This document shows positions 1 to 7,939 of a stretch of DNA of 26,174 nt, piece by piece; within the stretch, counting starts at the first letter, position 1; every line of letters starts with the position of its first letter. A model generated the notes under the pieces. The model was not told the DNA's origin. It did not search any database and worked only from the letters and a program-made list of their open reading frames with translations. Source of the DNA: a virus. A program made the translations under genes and the position numbers. Location: IMG/VR virus record IMGVR_UViG_3300042516_000903, positions 1-26,174 of that record; one strand, given 5' to 3'.

Positions 1-88
1 AGCCATTTTGCTCGTCGTAGTCAGCTTCCTTTTCAGCGCAAGCTACTTTAGTTCCGTGATCTGGGTGACGTAGATAGATGACCGCCAT
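1..88 (-). CDS. Small phage protein, 3' end cut off by the window
   Basis: The first 29 codons of a gene that runs off the left edge. The protein starts MAVIYLRHPDHGTKVACAEK and continues with an acidic stretch (EADYDEQNG). It begins one base after the stop codon of the gene to its right, which suggests translational coupling within the virion operon. From memory, similar short proteins with an IYL-HP-HGTKVA opening occur beside virion genes of tailed phages and have no assigned function. The reading frame and tight junction support a real gene; its length and role cannot be judged here. Confidence 0.6.
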   Translation of the reverse strand, partial: MAVIYLRHPDHGTKVACAEKEADYDEQNG

Positions 89-89
89 A

Positions 90-506
90 TTACGCCGCGC
101 AGTGAATGATCGCAAAGTTGAGCACTACTGCCTCAGAGTATGAAGTAGCAGCAGTCAGGTTTCGCAGCGTAATCAAAGCAGAACCAGCAACCATGTAAGA
201 CACATAAACAACATATGCACCAGCGGCACTACCAGTGGTATTGCTTCCGACGTTCACAATCATTGTGTCCTTGGCGCTAATCGTGCTGTTGGTCAGAACA
301 AACGAAACGGCAGTGGCTCCAGCCAAAGCTGCGTTGTTCATCGTAATCTGACCGGCACTCGTGTTTGCAGTCACGCCGGTAGACTTGCTAGTCGCTTGCG
401 TTACGGCAGTTTGAGCGGCTGCGCTGTAGCCAAGTTCTTGGCTTGCGTAGCAGGTAGTAAATTCCGGGTCAGCGTATGCAACGCCGGTTGCTTGGGTATT
501 GGGCAT
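90..506 (-). CDS. Small beta-rich protein of the virion operon, unknown function
   Basis: A 138-residue protein rich in Ala, Thr, Ser, Val and Asn and almost free of charged residues. It has no membrane segment or signal peptide. The C-terminal 90 residues alternate hydrophobic and small polar residues (for example QITMNNAALAGATAVSFVLT and then ALITLRNLTAATSYSEAVVL), the pattern of an all-beta fold. An SD (AAGGAC at 512-517 on the opposite strand) precedes the ATG. It lies two genes downstream of the coat gene, so a head decoration, fibre or other virion-surface role is plausible, but this is inference from position and composition. An intrinsic terminator lies just upstream, so it may depend on read-through. 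Confidence 0.75.
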   Translation of the reverse strand: MPNTQATGVAYADPEFTTCYASQELGYSAAAQTAVTQATSKSTGVTANTSAGQITMNNAALAGATAVSFVLTNSTISAKDTMIVNVGSNTTGSAAGAYVVYVSYMVAGSALITLRNLTAATSYSEAVVLNFAIIHCAA

Positions 507-516
507 GATGTGTCCT

Positions 517-541
517 TTTAAAAACAGGGGCCGAAGCCCCC
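517..541 (-). terminator. Intrinsic terminator between two coat-adjacent genes
   Basis: On the minus strand a GGGGC stem with a TTCG tetraloop and a GCCCC partner (527-540) is followed by a T-rich run (TGTTTTT). It sits eight bases after the stop of the 140-residue gene and immediately before the SD of the next gene, so it probably tunes rather than ends expression of the distal genes. Confidence 0.8.
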
Positions 542-548
542 ATTTGGT

Positions 549-971
549 TTAAGCAACGCGATACATCGTGTAGGCAGCATCGCCGGTCTTGCGGAACAAG
601 AACTCGGCTGCGCCGCCAACACCCGCTGCACTGCCGGTAATAGCGACAACCAAGTTGCCCACCGCAGTAATGCCGGTTCCAACAACCATCGTAATCAACC
701 CGGTGGAAGTACCCAGGTTGATCACAACCAAGCGGAACGTGCTGTTGGGCTTGGCGTTGTTGAACACAGCGTCAAGTGCCGTAGCCGTTGGCAGCGTGTA
801 CGAAGCAGCAGTGGTAGACGGGTTGCCCACCAAGATACCACCAGTAACTTGTGCAGCGGTCAGCGTGGCCGTTGCAGTTGCTGTCTGAGGGGCGGCTTGA
901 ACGCCCATGATGATTTCATTGGTGTTGCCATCAGTGAACTGATACCCACCGCCAGAATTTGGGAGAGCCAT
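549..971 (-). CDS. Beta-rich protein next to the coat gene, putative virion component
   Basis: A 140-residue protein with few charged residues. It opens MALPNSGGGYQFTDGNTNEI, has a Thr/Ala-rich stretch (residues 28-45), hydrophobic beta-like strands (FRLVVINLGTSTGLITMVVG) and ends RKTGDAAYTMYRVA. Proteins of this make-up are common directly downstream of phage coat genes and are suspected head decoration or fibre proteins; I cannot name a characterised homologue. The SD AAGGAA lies 8 bases before ATG. The gene is bracketed by two UUCG-type terminators, so it may be produced at its own level relative to the coat protein, as would suit a protein with a fixed stoichiometry in the capsid. Confidence 0.75.
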   Translation of the reverse strand: MALPNSGGGYQFTDGNTNEIIMGVQAAPQTATATATLTAAQVTGGILVGNPSTTAASYTLPTATALDAVFNNAKPNSTFRLVVINLGTSTGLITMVVGTGITAVGNLVVAITGSAAGVGGAAEFLFRKTGDAAYTMYRVA

Positions 972-997
972 GATAATTTCCTTTGAAAGATGTTACG

Positions 998-1018
998 AAA
1001 GAAGCCCCCGAAGGGGCA
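998..1018 (-). terminator. Intrinsic terminator after the coat gene
   Basis: On the minus strand GCCCC-TTCG-GGGGC (1004-1017) is followed by TTCTTTC, seven bases after the coat stop codon. The U-tract is imperfect, so partial read-through into the two following genes is likely. Confidence 0.7.
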
Positions 1019-1024
1019 TTCAAT

Positions 1025-2239
1025 TTAGCCCCAGAGACGGCAAGCCATCTGCGGACGAATAGCGGCGAAGCCGTACAAAACGTCAATACGGCAAGGCATA
1101 CGGTCATTGTTGATGTCGTACTGACGAACAACACGCAGCGAGATGCCGTTATGGTTTGCGCGAGCAGCCATATCAACCCCTTGGGGCATGAGGAGGTCAG
1201 CCGTAGCAAATGCTATTGCGTCCTTGTGGTAAATCAAGTTCTGCGGATAGCCGGTAGAAGCAGTACCAACAAACGTCACGGCAGCGTTATCAGCAGGGAA
1301 ACTGTTAACGGTAGCCAAGGCGCTGTCGCTGGTGTAGATTGCCGGGCTGATCGCAACGCTCGTCCATGCACCAGAAGATGCAGTGGCAAGCGAGGTGCAA
1401 ACAAACTGCTGCAACGAACCAGTGGACTCGCGAGTCTGTGGATTGACTGCGAACACGTTAGCAATTGTGAATACGTCACCAACAGCAATCGTAGCCGATG
1501 CAGTACCACCGTCAAGGTTGATCGTCGATTGACCTTGAGTGGAGACAGCGCCGTTTACCAAGATCGTGTCAGTCGTAGACCGCGAACCAGTGGTGTGAAC
1601 TTTGATGGACTGGCTCATGTTGACTTCTTCAAAGCCCAGAACACCAGTACCCATCATGCCGTTTTTGAACTGGCGTGACACGGTGTCGGTTGGGTTGAAC
1701 AAGCCTTTCATACCTTCAACCAGACCAGCGTTGGCGGCAGGGTTGACGGTGGCGTAGCGAGGCGACATCACGGCAGCGTTTTCGTTCAGCTTCTGCTGGG
1801 CTTGCAACAGCACCAAAGAAGTAGATGGCGTGGTGCCAGGAGTGCCAACAGTGGCGTAAATCGACTTGTAGGCGTTGGCAACGTCTGCGTCAATGCTGGA
1901 GGCCAACTGCGAGATACGGGGTTTCAACACCCGGTCTGCAAAGTCGTCCAACTGCATGGTCAGTTCGGCGGAGGTAAAGTTCACGCCGATGTGCTTCTGG
2001 CTGGCAACGGTAAGGGTTGTGAACTGCTCGTTGTCGTCCTGAACTTGCAGAGCGGCACCGTCAGTAACCAAAGCGCGGTCAGGCAGGCGGATACGCAGGG
2101 TAGAGCCGATTTTGGCACCGTTAACAGCAAAGCTGTCATCGTACTGGCGGTTCACGTTGCGGGTGATCACAAGGTTGTTCTCGAGAATTTCGAGAGCCTT
2201 CCGGGTGATCATGTCAATGGTAAGAATGCTATTAGCCAC
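1025..2239 (-). CDS. Major capsid (coat) protein, P22 gp5-like
   Basis: A 404-residue coat protein (P22 coat is 430). The N-terminus MANSILTIDMITRKALEILE, followed by NNLVITRNVNRQYDDSFA, is typical of the P22-type coat family, as are the later DGAALQVQDDNEQFTTLTVASQKHIGVNF-type strand region and the MQLDDFADRVLKPRISQLAS helix, which match the HK97-fold core and spine helix. The central part (about residues 220-330) is Thr/Ser/Ala-rich and beta-like, where P22 coat carries its I-domain. The start codon is GTG, supported by a strong SD (AAGGAA) 6 bases upstream; no ATG fits better. The scaffold gene lies directly upstream, the usual assembly order. It forms the icosahedral shell. Confidence 0.92.
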   Translation of the reverse strand: MANSILTIDMITRKALEILENNLVITRNVNRQYDDSFAVNGAKIGSTLRIRLPDRALVTDGAALQVQDDNEQFTTLTVASQKHIGVNFTSAELTMQLDDFADRVLKPRISQLASSIDADVANAYKSIYATVGTPGTTPSTSLVLLQAQQKLNENAAVMSPRYATVNPAANAGLVEGMKGLFNPTDTVSRQFKNGMMGTGVLGFEEVNMSQSIKVHTTGSRSTTDTILVNGAVSTQGQSTINLDGGTASATIAVGDVFTIANVFAVNPQTRESTGSLQQFVCTSLATASSGAWTSVAISPAIYTSDSALATVNSFPADNAAVTFVGTASTGYPQNLIYHKDAIAFATADLLMPQGVDMAARANHNGISLRVVRQYDINNDRMPCRIDVLYGFAAIRPQMACRLWG

Positions 2240-2259
2240 GATATTTCCTTAAAAACAAA

Positions 2260-3000
2260 TTAAAACTTACGCGCTTGTTGCGCTTTCACTTGCCTTGCTC
2301 TTTCGGCCTCAATCCACTGACTGGTTGTCATGGTCTTGGTAGACCGTGGATCAGTCGTGTCGTAAGACCCAGAACCCACCCCTCGGGCGGTGACTGGTGA
2401 AATCGGTTCAGGCGCACCAGAAGTGCGTTTTTGGACGGGGTTATTGGCTAACTTAGCCTCAAGCCGTACAATTTCTGTCGCTTGCAAAATAGGCGCTAGT
2501 CGAGAAATACGATCTGCCTCTTTCGGATTTAAGCCAAGGTGATAAACCAAGTCAGGCCCAATATCCGACGATTGAATCGTCTGCGCCATCACGGTTGTGA
2601 TTTTCAGGTTCGGGTTGTAGGCAACTTGTTCAAAGTCGCTGTACTTAGACCGAGCCGCTTCTTCACGCTCATGATAGTTATCAAGAATCTCAGCTTGCTG
2701 TTTCTGGATTTCCCGCTGCTCAATCAGCTTATAAGCCTTGGCTTCTGCGTAAGCATCAACCGACTCAAACTGATCTTGCGGAGGTAAGTCCACTACCACT
2801 GGTGGCGCAGGCTGTCGCTCTCGTTCCCACTTTCGCTGCTCTCTTGCGAGACGTTTTCCAATTGCGGCATCAAGTTCCTCTTGCGAGAATGTCTTGGGAG
2901 CCTCAACTTCCGGCGTTTCAACTACAGGTTCTGGTGTGGCCGCCGTGGCTTCCAGTTCCGACGCGGGGGCTAATTCCGCTGATTGCTCTACTTCTGACAT
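2260..3000 (-). CDS. Capsid scaffolding protein
   Basis: A 246-residue, highly charged protein without hydrophobic core segments. Residues 1-35 are acidic and rich in Pro/Glu/Ala; residues 36-63 (from KTFSQEELDAAIGKRLAREQ) are a strongly helical Lys/Arg/Glu segment; residues 75-190 are mostly helical, and the last 20 residues are basic (ERARQVKAQQARKF). A basic C-terminal helix is the part of P22-type scaffolds that binds coat. Its place immediately upstream of the coat gene, its composition and its size support the call. It would guide procapsid assembly and leave before or during DNA packaging. An SD-like CAGGA lies 8 bases before ATG. Sequence identity in this family is low, so the call rests on features and context. 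Confidence 0.8.
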   Translation of the reverse strand: MSEVEQSAELAPASELEATAATPEPVVETPEVEAPKTFSQEELDAAIGKRLAREQRKWERERQPAPPVVVDLPPQDQFESVDAYAEAKAYKLIEQREIQKQQAEILDNYHEREEAARSKYSDFEQVAYNPNLKITTVMAQTIQSSDIGPDLVYHLGLNPKEADRISRLAPILQATEIVRLEAKLANNPVQKRTSGAPEPISPVTARGVGSGSYDTTDPRSTKTMTTSQWIEAERARQVKAQQARKF

Positions 3001-3044
3001 TTTGAATCCTGAGATTCCCTGGTTTACCGAGCCAGTACGGGGCT

Positions 3045-3053
3045 ATTATGCCA
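3045..3053 (-). promoter_or_regulatory. Possible extended -10 promoter for scaffold and coat
   Basis: In the 58-base gap before the scaffold gene the minus strand carries TGG-CATAAT, resembling an extended -10 (TGN-TATAAT). No convincing -35 is present. Start of transcription would be about 40 bases before the scaffold ATG. Weak evidence. Confidence 0.25.
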
Positions 3054-3058
3054 AAAAA

Positions 3059-3316
3059 TCATTCCGCTGCGCGAGCCTCAACTTCATACGGGTTATTCCA
3101 GTAACCAAAGCGCAGCAGCCAGTACGTGTACTTGATGAGGTAGATCAGTTTGCCATCGCGCTGCATCTGTTCAAGGTGCTTGCGCTCGTGTCGGATCAGG
3201 GCTTGGTGCATCTCGTAGCCGGGGGCAAGGTAGATGCTGCCCCAGAACGACGTCCAGCCGTGGAAGCCGCAGAGGCGCATATACCAGAGGATTAGGCCGG
3301 TGGCGGTGTGGGTCAT
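3059..3316 (-). CDS. Small HExxH metallopeptidase-like protein
   Basis: An 85-residue protein with an H43-E44-R-K-H47 motif (RHERKHLEQMQRDG) and a distal W-N-N-P-Y-E78-V-E80-A-R motif, the layout of a gluzincin-type zinc site in which a downstream Glu would be the third ligand. Aromatic-rich flanks (LWYMRLCGFHGWTSFWG, YTYWLLRFGYW) suggest membrane contact or a compact hydrophobic core. The ATG at 3316 was chosen because it overlaps the stop of the tailspike-like gene as ATGA; an ATG 24 bases earlier is possible. It lies between tailspike and scaffold, so peptidase action on a virion or cell-envelope protein can be imagined, but no substrate is evident. Activity is unproven. Confidence 0.65.
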   Translation of the reverse strand: MTHTATGLILWYMRLCGFHGWTSFWGSIYLAPGYEMHQALIRHERKHLEQMQRDGKLIYLIKYTYWLLRFGYWNNPYEVEARAAE

Positions 3317-4977
3317 GGTAGATATACACCTGCAAACCAAGTGTATCGGGTGCCAGCTGTCCCAAGCAAATCAACTACTTTAGCGCCGCCAGAAACAGCT
3401 GTGTTCATAACCACAGTGTCACCTTCCAAAACCAGCAAATCAATTGAACCGGCCTCTGAAAAATTTAACCCTGAATTTGAGCCTTGTGCATAAGGGTTAG
3501 AAACTTTAGTTACTGAATTGATGGTAGATCCACCGCGTCTGTGCAGGATTCCACTGTCTTGCCGAGTGTGACTTGCCGTTAATCCTGTAAAACCAAAGCA
3601 CCATTTAAAACTGTATTTGCCGGACAATTTTGCAGTAAAAGTGGTAGAAGAAAACGAACTGTTTTTATCGTAAATTTCAGTATCAAAAGCAACTGAATAA
3701 TTTGTGTTGTCGCCAGTTACATCAGAAATATTAGAAGTAAGAACCGCAAGAAATGCGTCATTTACATTAGAAACAACGCTAAAGTTTGATGCGGCACTTG
3801 TGGCTGATGTAGTTTGAATATTTGCAGAACCCTGCACTAGCGTATTGTTAACATCCAATACCGACACGCGTCCATTAAGAACAACATTCATTGCACTTGA
3901 ACCGCCAATGATTAGATTGCCGTTCAAAATCAAACCATTGAGAACAATATTATCGGAATCGGCGGCAATGGTCATCCCACAAGTACCAGTTCCACTGCCT
4001 GTATCAATCTGCAAATATTCACTTACAACGTGAACGGCTTGGTTAAGATAGATGTACTCATTATTTACAGAACAGTCGCCCACGCGAAACTTATCCATTT
4101 TGATAGACCGCACACCTTTGCTGCCGGGGGTGTTTGCTGCCGTTCCATCGACGTGCAAACCTCTTGACCAATTCCCGCCATTGCCCTGCCAAACAAGGAC
4201 ATTTTCAATAGTGAACTCACCCGGACGATAGTTGTCGCTTGTTGCAAGAAGTTTGATTGCATCGCCACCAGAGAAACCCGTACCCTTGACGCACTGCATA
4301 TTGAAGATACCACCGCCAACGCCATAAGCAGCAACGCCATTACCATCCCAAACAAGCATATTTACTGTGTTGACGTTGTGCGTAAGCACAGTACCTTGTC
4401 CAGTCTGAGCGCCCATAGCGCCTTGACCAATTAGCCTAATCCCGCCGCGAATTACGATGGTGCTGGTAATTACATAATTACCGACTGGAAAAACAATCTC
4501 ATTGTTTCTGTTTGCTTCTGCGGCATTAACTGCCGCCTGAATTGCAGCCGTGTCATCAGTAACTCCGTCGCCTACTGCGCCGAAGTCCTTCACCGAAACC
4601 GATTCACGCAGCTTGGTCTGCACAGTCGTAGCCACGGCTCCAGTGCCTGATTGGATAAACCCAATCAAGTTAGACCCACCAGATGCTGCTAATTGCGCCA
4701 AAGTAGCAAACCCGCCAATGTTGTCCACCGTCCAGATTAGCACATCAGTGGCGCTGTACAAGGCCATCTTGTACAAGGCCGTGCCAAGCCACACAGAAGC
4801 CTCACCACGGCTGTCTAGAATGACGGGGTTAGCATTGGCAGTCCCACCGCCGTAATCGGTGTAGGAGGCTTGTGGGGTGGTTGTACCAGCAACGTAGGTG
4901 TACAGTTTGCCGCCTACCAACGGCGCACCGTTAGCGTCCAAAAATTGGAGTTTGGGTGGCGTGGCAAGTGCGGTCAT
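3313..4977 (-). CDS. Tailspike or tail fibre protein with pectate-lyase-like beta-helix
   Basis: A 554-residue modular receptor-binding protein. Residues 1-95 resemble the virion-binding head of tailspikes (FLDANGAPLVGGKLYTYVAG, then SYTDYGGGTANANPVILDSRGEASVWL). Residues 128-150 (VSVKDFGAVGDGVTDDTAAI) are the signature start of the pectate-lyase superfamily beta-helix, which runs to about 400 with repeated short strands and Asn ladders. The last 125 residues (from about FDTEIYDKNSSFSSTTFTAK, ending TRYTWFAGVYLP) look like a C1q/TNF-type jelly roll, a trimerising tip. It would bind, and perhaps cut, a surface polysaccharide of the host; catalytic residues cannot be assigned by eye. SD AAAGG before ATG; its stop overlaps the next gene as ATGA. 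Confidence 0.85.
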   Translation of the reverse strand: MTALATPPKLQFLDANGAPLVGGKLYTYVAGTTTPQASYTDYGGGTANANPVILDSRGEASVWLGTALYKMALYSATDVLIWTVDNIGGFATLAQLAASGGSNLIGFIQSGTGAVATTVQTKLRESVSVKDFGAVGDGVTDDTAAIQAAVNAAEANRNNEIVFPVGNYVITSTIVIRGGIRLIGQGAMGAQTGQGTVLTHNVNTVNMLVWDGNGVAAYGVGGGIFNMQCVKGTGFSGGDAIKLLATSDNYRPGEFTIENVLVWQGNGGNWSRGLHVDGTAANTPGSKGVRSIKMDKFRVGDCSVNNEYIYLNQAVHVVSEYLQIDTGSGTGTCGMTIAADSDNIVLNGLILNGNLIIGGSSAMNVVLNGRVSVLDVNNTLVQGSANIQTTSATSAASNFSVVSNVNDAFLAVLTSNISDVTGDNTNYSVAFDTEIYDKNSSFSSTTFTAKLSGKYSFKWCFGFTGLTASHTRQDSGILHRRGGSTINSVTKVSNPYAQGSNSGLNFSEAGSIDLLVLEGDTVVMNTAVSGGAKVVDLLGTAGTRYTWFAGVYLP

Positions 4978-4986
4978 GATTTACCT

Positions 4987-5256
4987 TTATTCGTAGGCAA
5001 CAGTAAATGATGCCGAAGTACCGCCAAGCACAATGTACAACCCTTTGTTAAAAAACAAACCAGCAGGGATGTTTAGGTACGTTGTGCCAGCAGTCAAAGT
5101 GATCGTATCGGAAATTTTTGGGTCGCCTGTACTTGATGACTGAGAATCATAAATAACCAAAGTACCGCTAGAAGTTGCGGAAACAAAAATTCCGTACAGC
5201 TTGCCTGCGCCAACCTTGACCTGCTTGGTTTCGGCCAATTGCATATAGTTTGCCAT
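4987..5256 (-). CDS. Small beta-rich protein of the virion operon, unknown function
   Basis: An 89-residue protein, MANYMQLAETKQVKVGAGKL followed by alternating beta-like strands (LYGIFVSA, GTLVIYDS, ISDTITLTAG, TYLNIPAGLFFNKGLYIVLG, ASFTVAYE). The pattern of a Gly-Leu-Tyr strand, a YD turn and a final FTVAYE strand is seen in many small phage proteins next to tail or fibre genes; I believe these are virion surface or tail-knob accessories, but no function is established to my knowledge. SD AAGGAA 6 bases before ATG. It lies immediately upstream of the tailspike-like gene and may be its partner. Confidence 0.7.
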   Translation of the reverse strand: MANYMQLAETKQVKVGAGKLYGIFVSATSSGTLVIYDSQSSSTGDPKISDTITLTAGTTYLNIPAGLFFNKGLYIVLGGTSASFTVAYE

Positions 5257-5265
5257 GATGTTTCC

Positions 5266-5628
5266 TTACGCCAAAAAGCGAAGTTTATAAAGGGTGGTCA
5301 GGTACAGTTCAACGATATTATCTATCAGTTGCTGCAACGTAGAGTCAGACTTGTCGCACACATCGTATCGACCCTTTTCGATCTCTGCAAGTTGGTCTTG
5401 CAGGAACTCAATGATGTTGGTCGTCTTCTTGGCAGCGGGAATAGCAATGGGGCCAATTAGGCCATTGCGGCCCTGGTAGGCTTCCGCAAACGCATCCGCC
5501 ACATCAATTACGCTGTCGTAGAACGTGTTCAACGCCATGTGCTTGGAGTAGCTGCGGGTGTTCAAATGCACCGAATGGGCCACGTTACGGCCTAAAAACA
5601 ATATGCCCATCAGTTGCGCGGCGGTCAT
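5266..5628 (-). CDS. DUF5856-like helical protein
   Basis: A 120-residue, mainly helical protein. The stretch HSVHLNTRSYSKHMALNTFY followed by DSVIDVADAFAEAYQGR is the hallmark of DUF5856 phage proteins, in which a helix with spaced His and a tyrosine-rich turn suggests a ferritin/Dps-like four-helix bundle. The C-terminus (STLQQLIDNIVELYLTTLYK) is a further amphipathic helix. Its start overlaps the portal stop codon as ATGA, so it is translated with the portal. The role in the phage is unknown; metal binding by the conserved His residues is a guess from fold resemblance only. Confidence 0.7.
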   Translation of the reverse strand: MTAAQLMGILFLGRNVAHSVHLNTRSYSKHMALNTFYDSVIDVADAFAEAYQGRNGLIGPIAIPAAKKTTNIIEFLQDQLAEIEKGRYDVCDKSDSTLQQLIDNIVELYLTTLYKLRFLA

Positions 5629-7781
5629 TGCATGGCTCCTTCAACGTCCATCTGCTGCTCTGGCATATCCGGCATTTGACCGCCTTGCGATTCCATTGCC
5701 GCGGCAACCACGCCCATGGCAATGTCTTGAATCTGCTGCTCAGTCATACCGGCCTGCACCGCACTAATACGCTTGGTTTCAGCATCGTATGCCTTGACCT
5801 CGGCCTCAAATTCTTTGACCTTCAGCGTCTGCGCTTCCATTGACTGCTGGACGTTTTGCAGCATTTCTTGCATCTGCTGCATTTCCTGACCCATAGCCTG
5901 CATCTGCATATTGGCAGCTTGCAGGGCTGGGTCGTTGTCATCACCCATGAGTTTGGGGTCAATGGTCTTAGCCAGCCGTTTAGCCAACTCGTCAGCACCA
6001 GGCCAATCCATGTTCTTGACAAACAGGTCGCCAGCCACAGCCCACAGTTGCGGGTTGCCTTGCAGCAGGTTTGCCATTTCTTCCCGAGTCTCCACCCGCT
6101 TGGTGCTGTAACTTGGGCCGGTAGTCACCACCACATCGTACTTGCCGACGTTGGGGTTGTAAATCTTGTCAATCTCAATGCCCTGCTGGTCAACAATCCG
6201 CTTGACCGGCTCCGGCTGCGACGGGTCAATCTTTGCCATGTCGGTAACGCCATCCTCGCCAATAATCCGAGCCACCCGCTGGGTGTCGTAGATTTTGGGG
6301 ATCATGTCCACCAGTTGGCGGGTTACATAGCGAATGGCCCGAGCCAGGTTGTCAACATAGTGGTAAGTGCCAACATCACCCTCGCGCTGCCGGGCAAGAA
6401 TGGCTTTTCCGCTGCGCTCGTTGCCGCCCATGCCCAAACTAGCGTTGTACTGCCCTGTGGCCGCTTTGATGTCCTCAGAAGCGCCAGATTTGGCTTGCAA
6501 AAGTCCGCTGGACGCCATTGGAGGCTGGGCGCGTTGGGGTAGTGGCAGAGTCGCGCCAGCGCCGTCTGTAACGTCTGGATTGACCTCCAGATACGGCCAG
6601 TTGGTGGTGTTGGCAGTCTTCCACTGCAACTCGTAGCCTTCAAACTGACCACCGTAGCCAATGAACGGGGCTTTGGGTGCCAGGGCCAGCATCTCAGCCT
6701 CTTGGCTCACCCAGTAGTTGTACATACGCTGGGCGTCCTTGGCATTACGCACCAGACCAGAGACATAAATCTGCCCGTCAACCTCAAACTCGTTGCCAAC
6801 CACGCGCACGATGGGAATGTACTTACCAGCCCAATCGCGTTTCTCCAGCACCTCGTAACCGTTGGTTTTGACCCAGCAAACCTTCTGCCGCTGCACAACC
6901 CGGTTCTTTAGCGGCTTGCCGTAGAGTGCCTTTAGTTGCTTGTCATCAGGCGTGTTGTTGAACGCCGTGATGTTGTTGGGGTACAAGTTCAGCGTCTCAG
7001 GCTTGTACTCTACGTAGAAATACTCAGCAATCCGAACCGTCTCATCCCGCAGCCATTGCGTCAGGTCTTGGTCGCCAATGCCAAGGGACTGCAAACTGCT
7101 AATCGGCGCGGCATCTGGGTACAGGCGCTCGTACTCGTCCTTGGGTACGTCCTCCGTGACAAAGCACCACCGCGCATCCGCACCGCATGGGTCTTGGATA
7201 GCGGGATCCATGAACACCGAGAATGAATTCCGAACCCGGCCAATCTTCAGGTCTTGGTCAAAGCTATTCTCGTCGCAGTACTCAGTCAGTACGCGAATGT
7301 AACCTTCACCGTAGGTAACCTGGTTCTCGCAAGCCGTGTCGTAGGCCGTGTCGGCGTCACTGATGTACTCAATGTGCCGCACGATGCCGTTGAAGATTTC
7401 CGCCATTTCCGTATTGCCAATCTCGTCGGCAGGGATGACTTTACCGCTTGGACGGTTGTGGCGCTGGTCATTGGTGACTTGCCGAACGTGCTGCGGCAGC
7501 TTGTTAATAGTCAGGCAAGGACGGGCGTTGATGGTCTGCCCCTGGACGGCCCCGCGAGTCGCCAGTACGTCAGCAGGCCATTGCCACTGATTGTCCGGAC
7601 TACCCGCCATAAACCGCAGATCATCCAGTTCGTTGCTGCGCGAGTCGCTGTAGGCATCCACAGCCATTGTCAAGCGTGAGCGCATCGTCGCCAACATATC
7701 GCGCTGGTCGTCCTGCTCGCCCGGCCCCCCGCCAACATTGGCAACCTGACCAACCTTGTTGATACCCGTGTAGTCAGCCAT
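5625..7781 (-). CDS. Portal protein, P22 gp1-like
   Basis: A 718-residue protein, close to the 725 of the P22 portal, and with its typical parts: an N-terminal helical region (MRSRLTMAVDAYSDSRSNEL, DDLRFMAGSPDNQWQW), then TINKLPQHVRQVTNDQRHNRP, the VTYGEGYIRVLTEY segment, and the KAATGQYNASLGMGGNERSG crown/stem region. The last 110 residues form a Gln/Met-rich coiled coil (QMQAMGQEMQQMQEMLQNVQ), corresponding to the long helical barrel of P22-like portals. As a dodecamer it sits at one head vertex, docks the terminase during packaging and later the tail machine. Its ATG directly follows the stop of the 51-residue gene with no gap. Confidence 0.93.
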   Translation of the reverse strand: MADYTGINKVGQVANVGGGPGEQDDQRDMLATMRSRLTMAVDAYSDSRSNELDDLRFMAGSPDNQWQWPADVLATRGAVQGQTINARPCLTINKLPQHVRQVTNDQRHNRPSGKVIPADEIGNTEMAEIFNGIVRHIEYISDADTAYDTACENQVTYGEGYIRVLTEYCDENSFDQDLKIGRVRNSFSVFMDPAIQDPCGADARWCFVTEDVPKDEYERLYPDAAPISSLQSLGIGDQDLTQWLRDETVRIAEYFYVEYKPETLNLYPNNITAFNNTPDDKQLKALYGKPLKNRVVQRQKVCWVKTNGYEVLEKRDWAGKYIPIVRVVGNEFEVDGQIYVSGLVRNAKDAQRMYNYWVSQEAEMLALAPKAPFIGYGGQFEGYELQWKTANTTNWPYLEVNPDVTDGAGATLPLPQRAQPPMASSGLLQAKSGASEDIKAATGQYNASLGMGGNERSGKAILARQREGDVGTYHYVDNLARAIRYVTRQLVDMIPKIYDTQRVARIIGEDGVTDMAKIDPSQPEPVKRIVDQQGIEIDKIYNPNVGKYDVVVTTGPSYSTKRVETREEMANLLQGNPQLWAVAGDLFVKNMDWPGADELAKRLAKTIDPKLMGDDNDPALQAANMQMQAMGQEMQQMQEMLQNVQQSMEAQTLKVKEFEAEVKAYDAETKRISAVQAGMTEQQIQDIAMGVVAAAMESQGGQMPDMPEQQMDVEGAMQ

Positions 7782-7937
7782 TTACTTCTTCTTAGCCGTC
7801 TTGGCCGAGTCTTTGAAGTCCTTGGCAGTAGGCGCTGCCTTGCTGCCAACCTTGTTCATCTTCTCGCCAGAGCCAGCTTTGATGCGCTCCTGCTTGGCGT
7901 GAATGTTGGCATAGAGGCCGGGTTTGGTAGATTTCAT
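7782..7937 (-). CDS. 51-residue basic protein between terminase and portal
   Basis: A very basic small protein (14 Lys in 51 residues): MKSTKPGLYANIHAKQERIK, then AGSGEKMNKVGSKAAPTAKD and a KTAKKK tail. The GLYANIHAK-RI-AGSGEKM pattern is one I associate with unnamed proteins beside terminase and portal genes of many phages. Unknown function; the charge and position would suit DNA or portal/terminase contact, which is inference. It ends directly before the portal ATG and starts two bases after the stop of the gene before it, so it is firmly embedded in the operon. It is short enough to be missed by length-limited gene callers. Confidence 0.8.
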   Translation of the reverse strand: MKSTKPGLYANIHAKQERIKAGSGEKMNKVGSKAAPTAKDFKDSAKTAKKK

Positions 7938-7939
7938 GT

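Noticed and set aside
983-1678. 231-codon plus-strand frame opposite the coat gene
   Set aside because: The minus frame has the P22-type coat signature; the opposite frame has no start signal and no recognisable content.
5856-6542. 228-codon plus-strand frame opposite the portal gene
   Set aside because: His/Leu-rich translation without domains, fully inside the well-supported portal gene.
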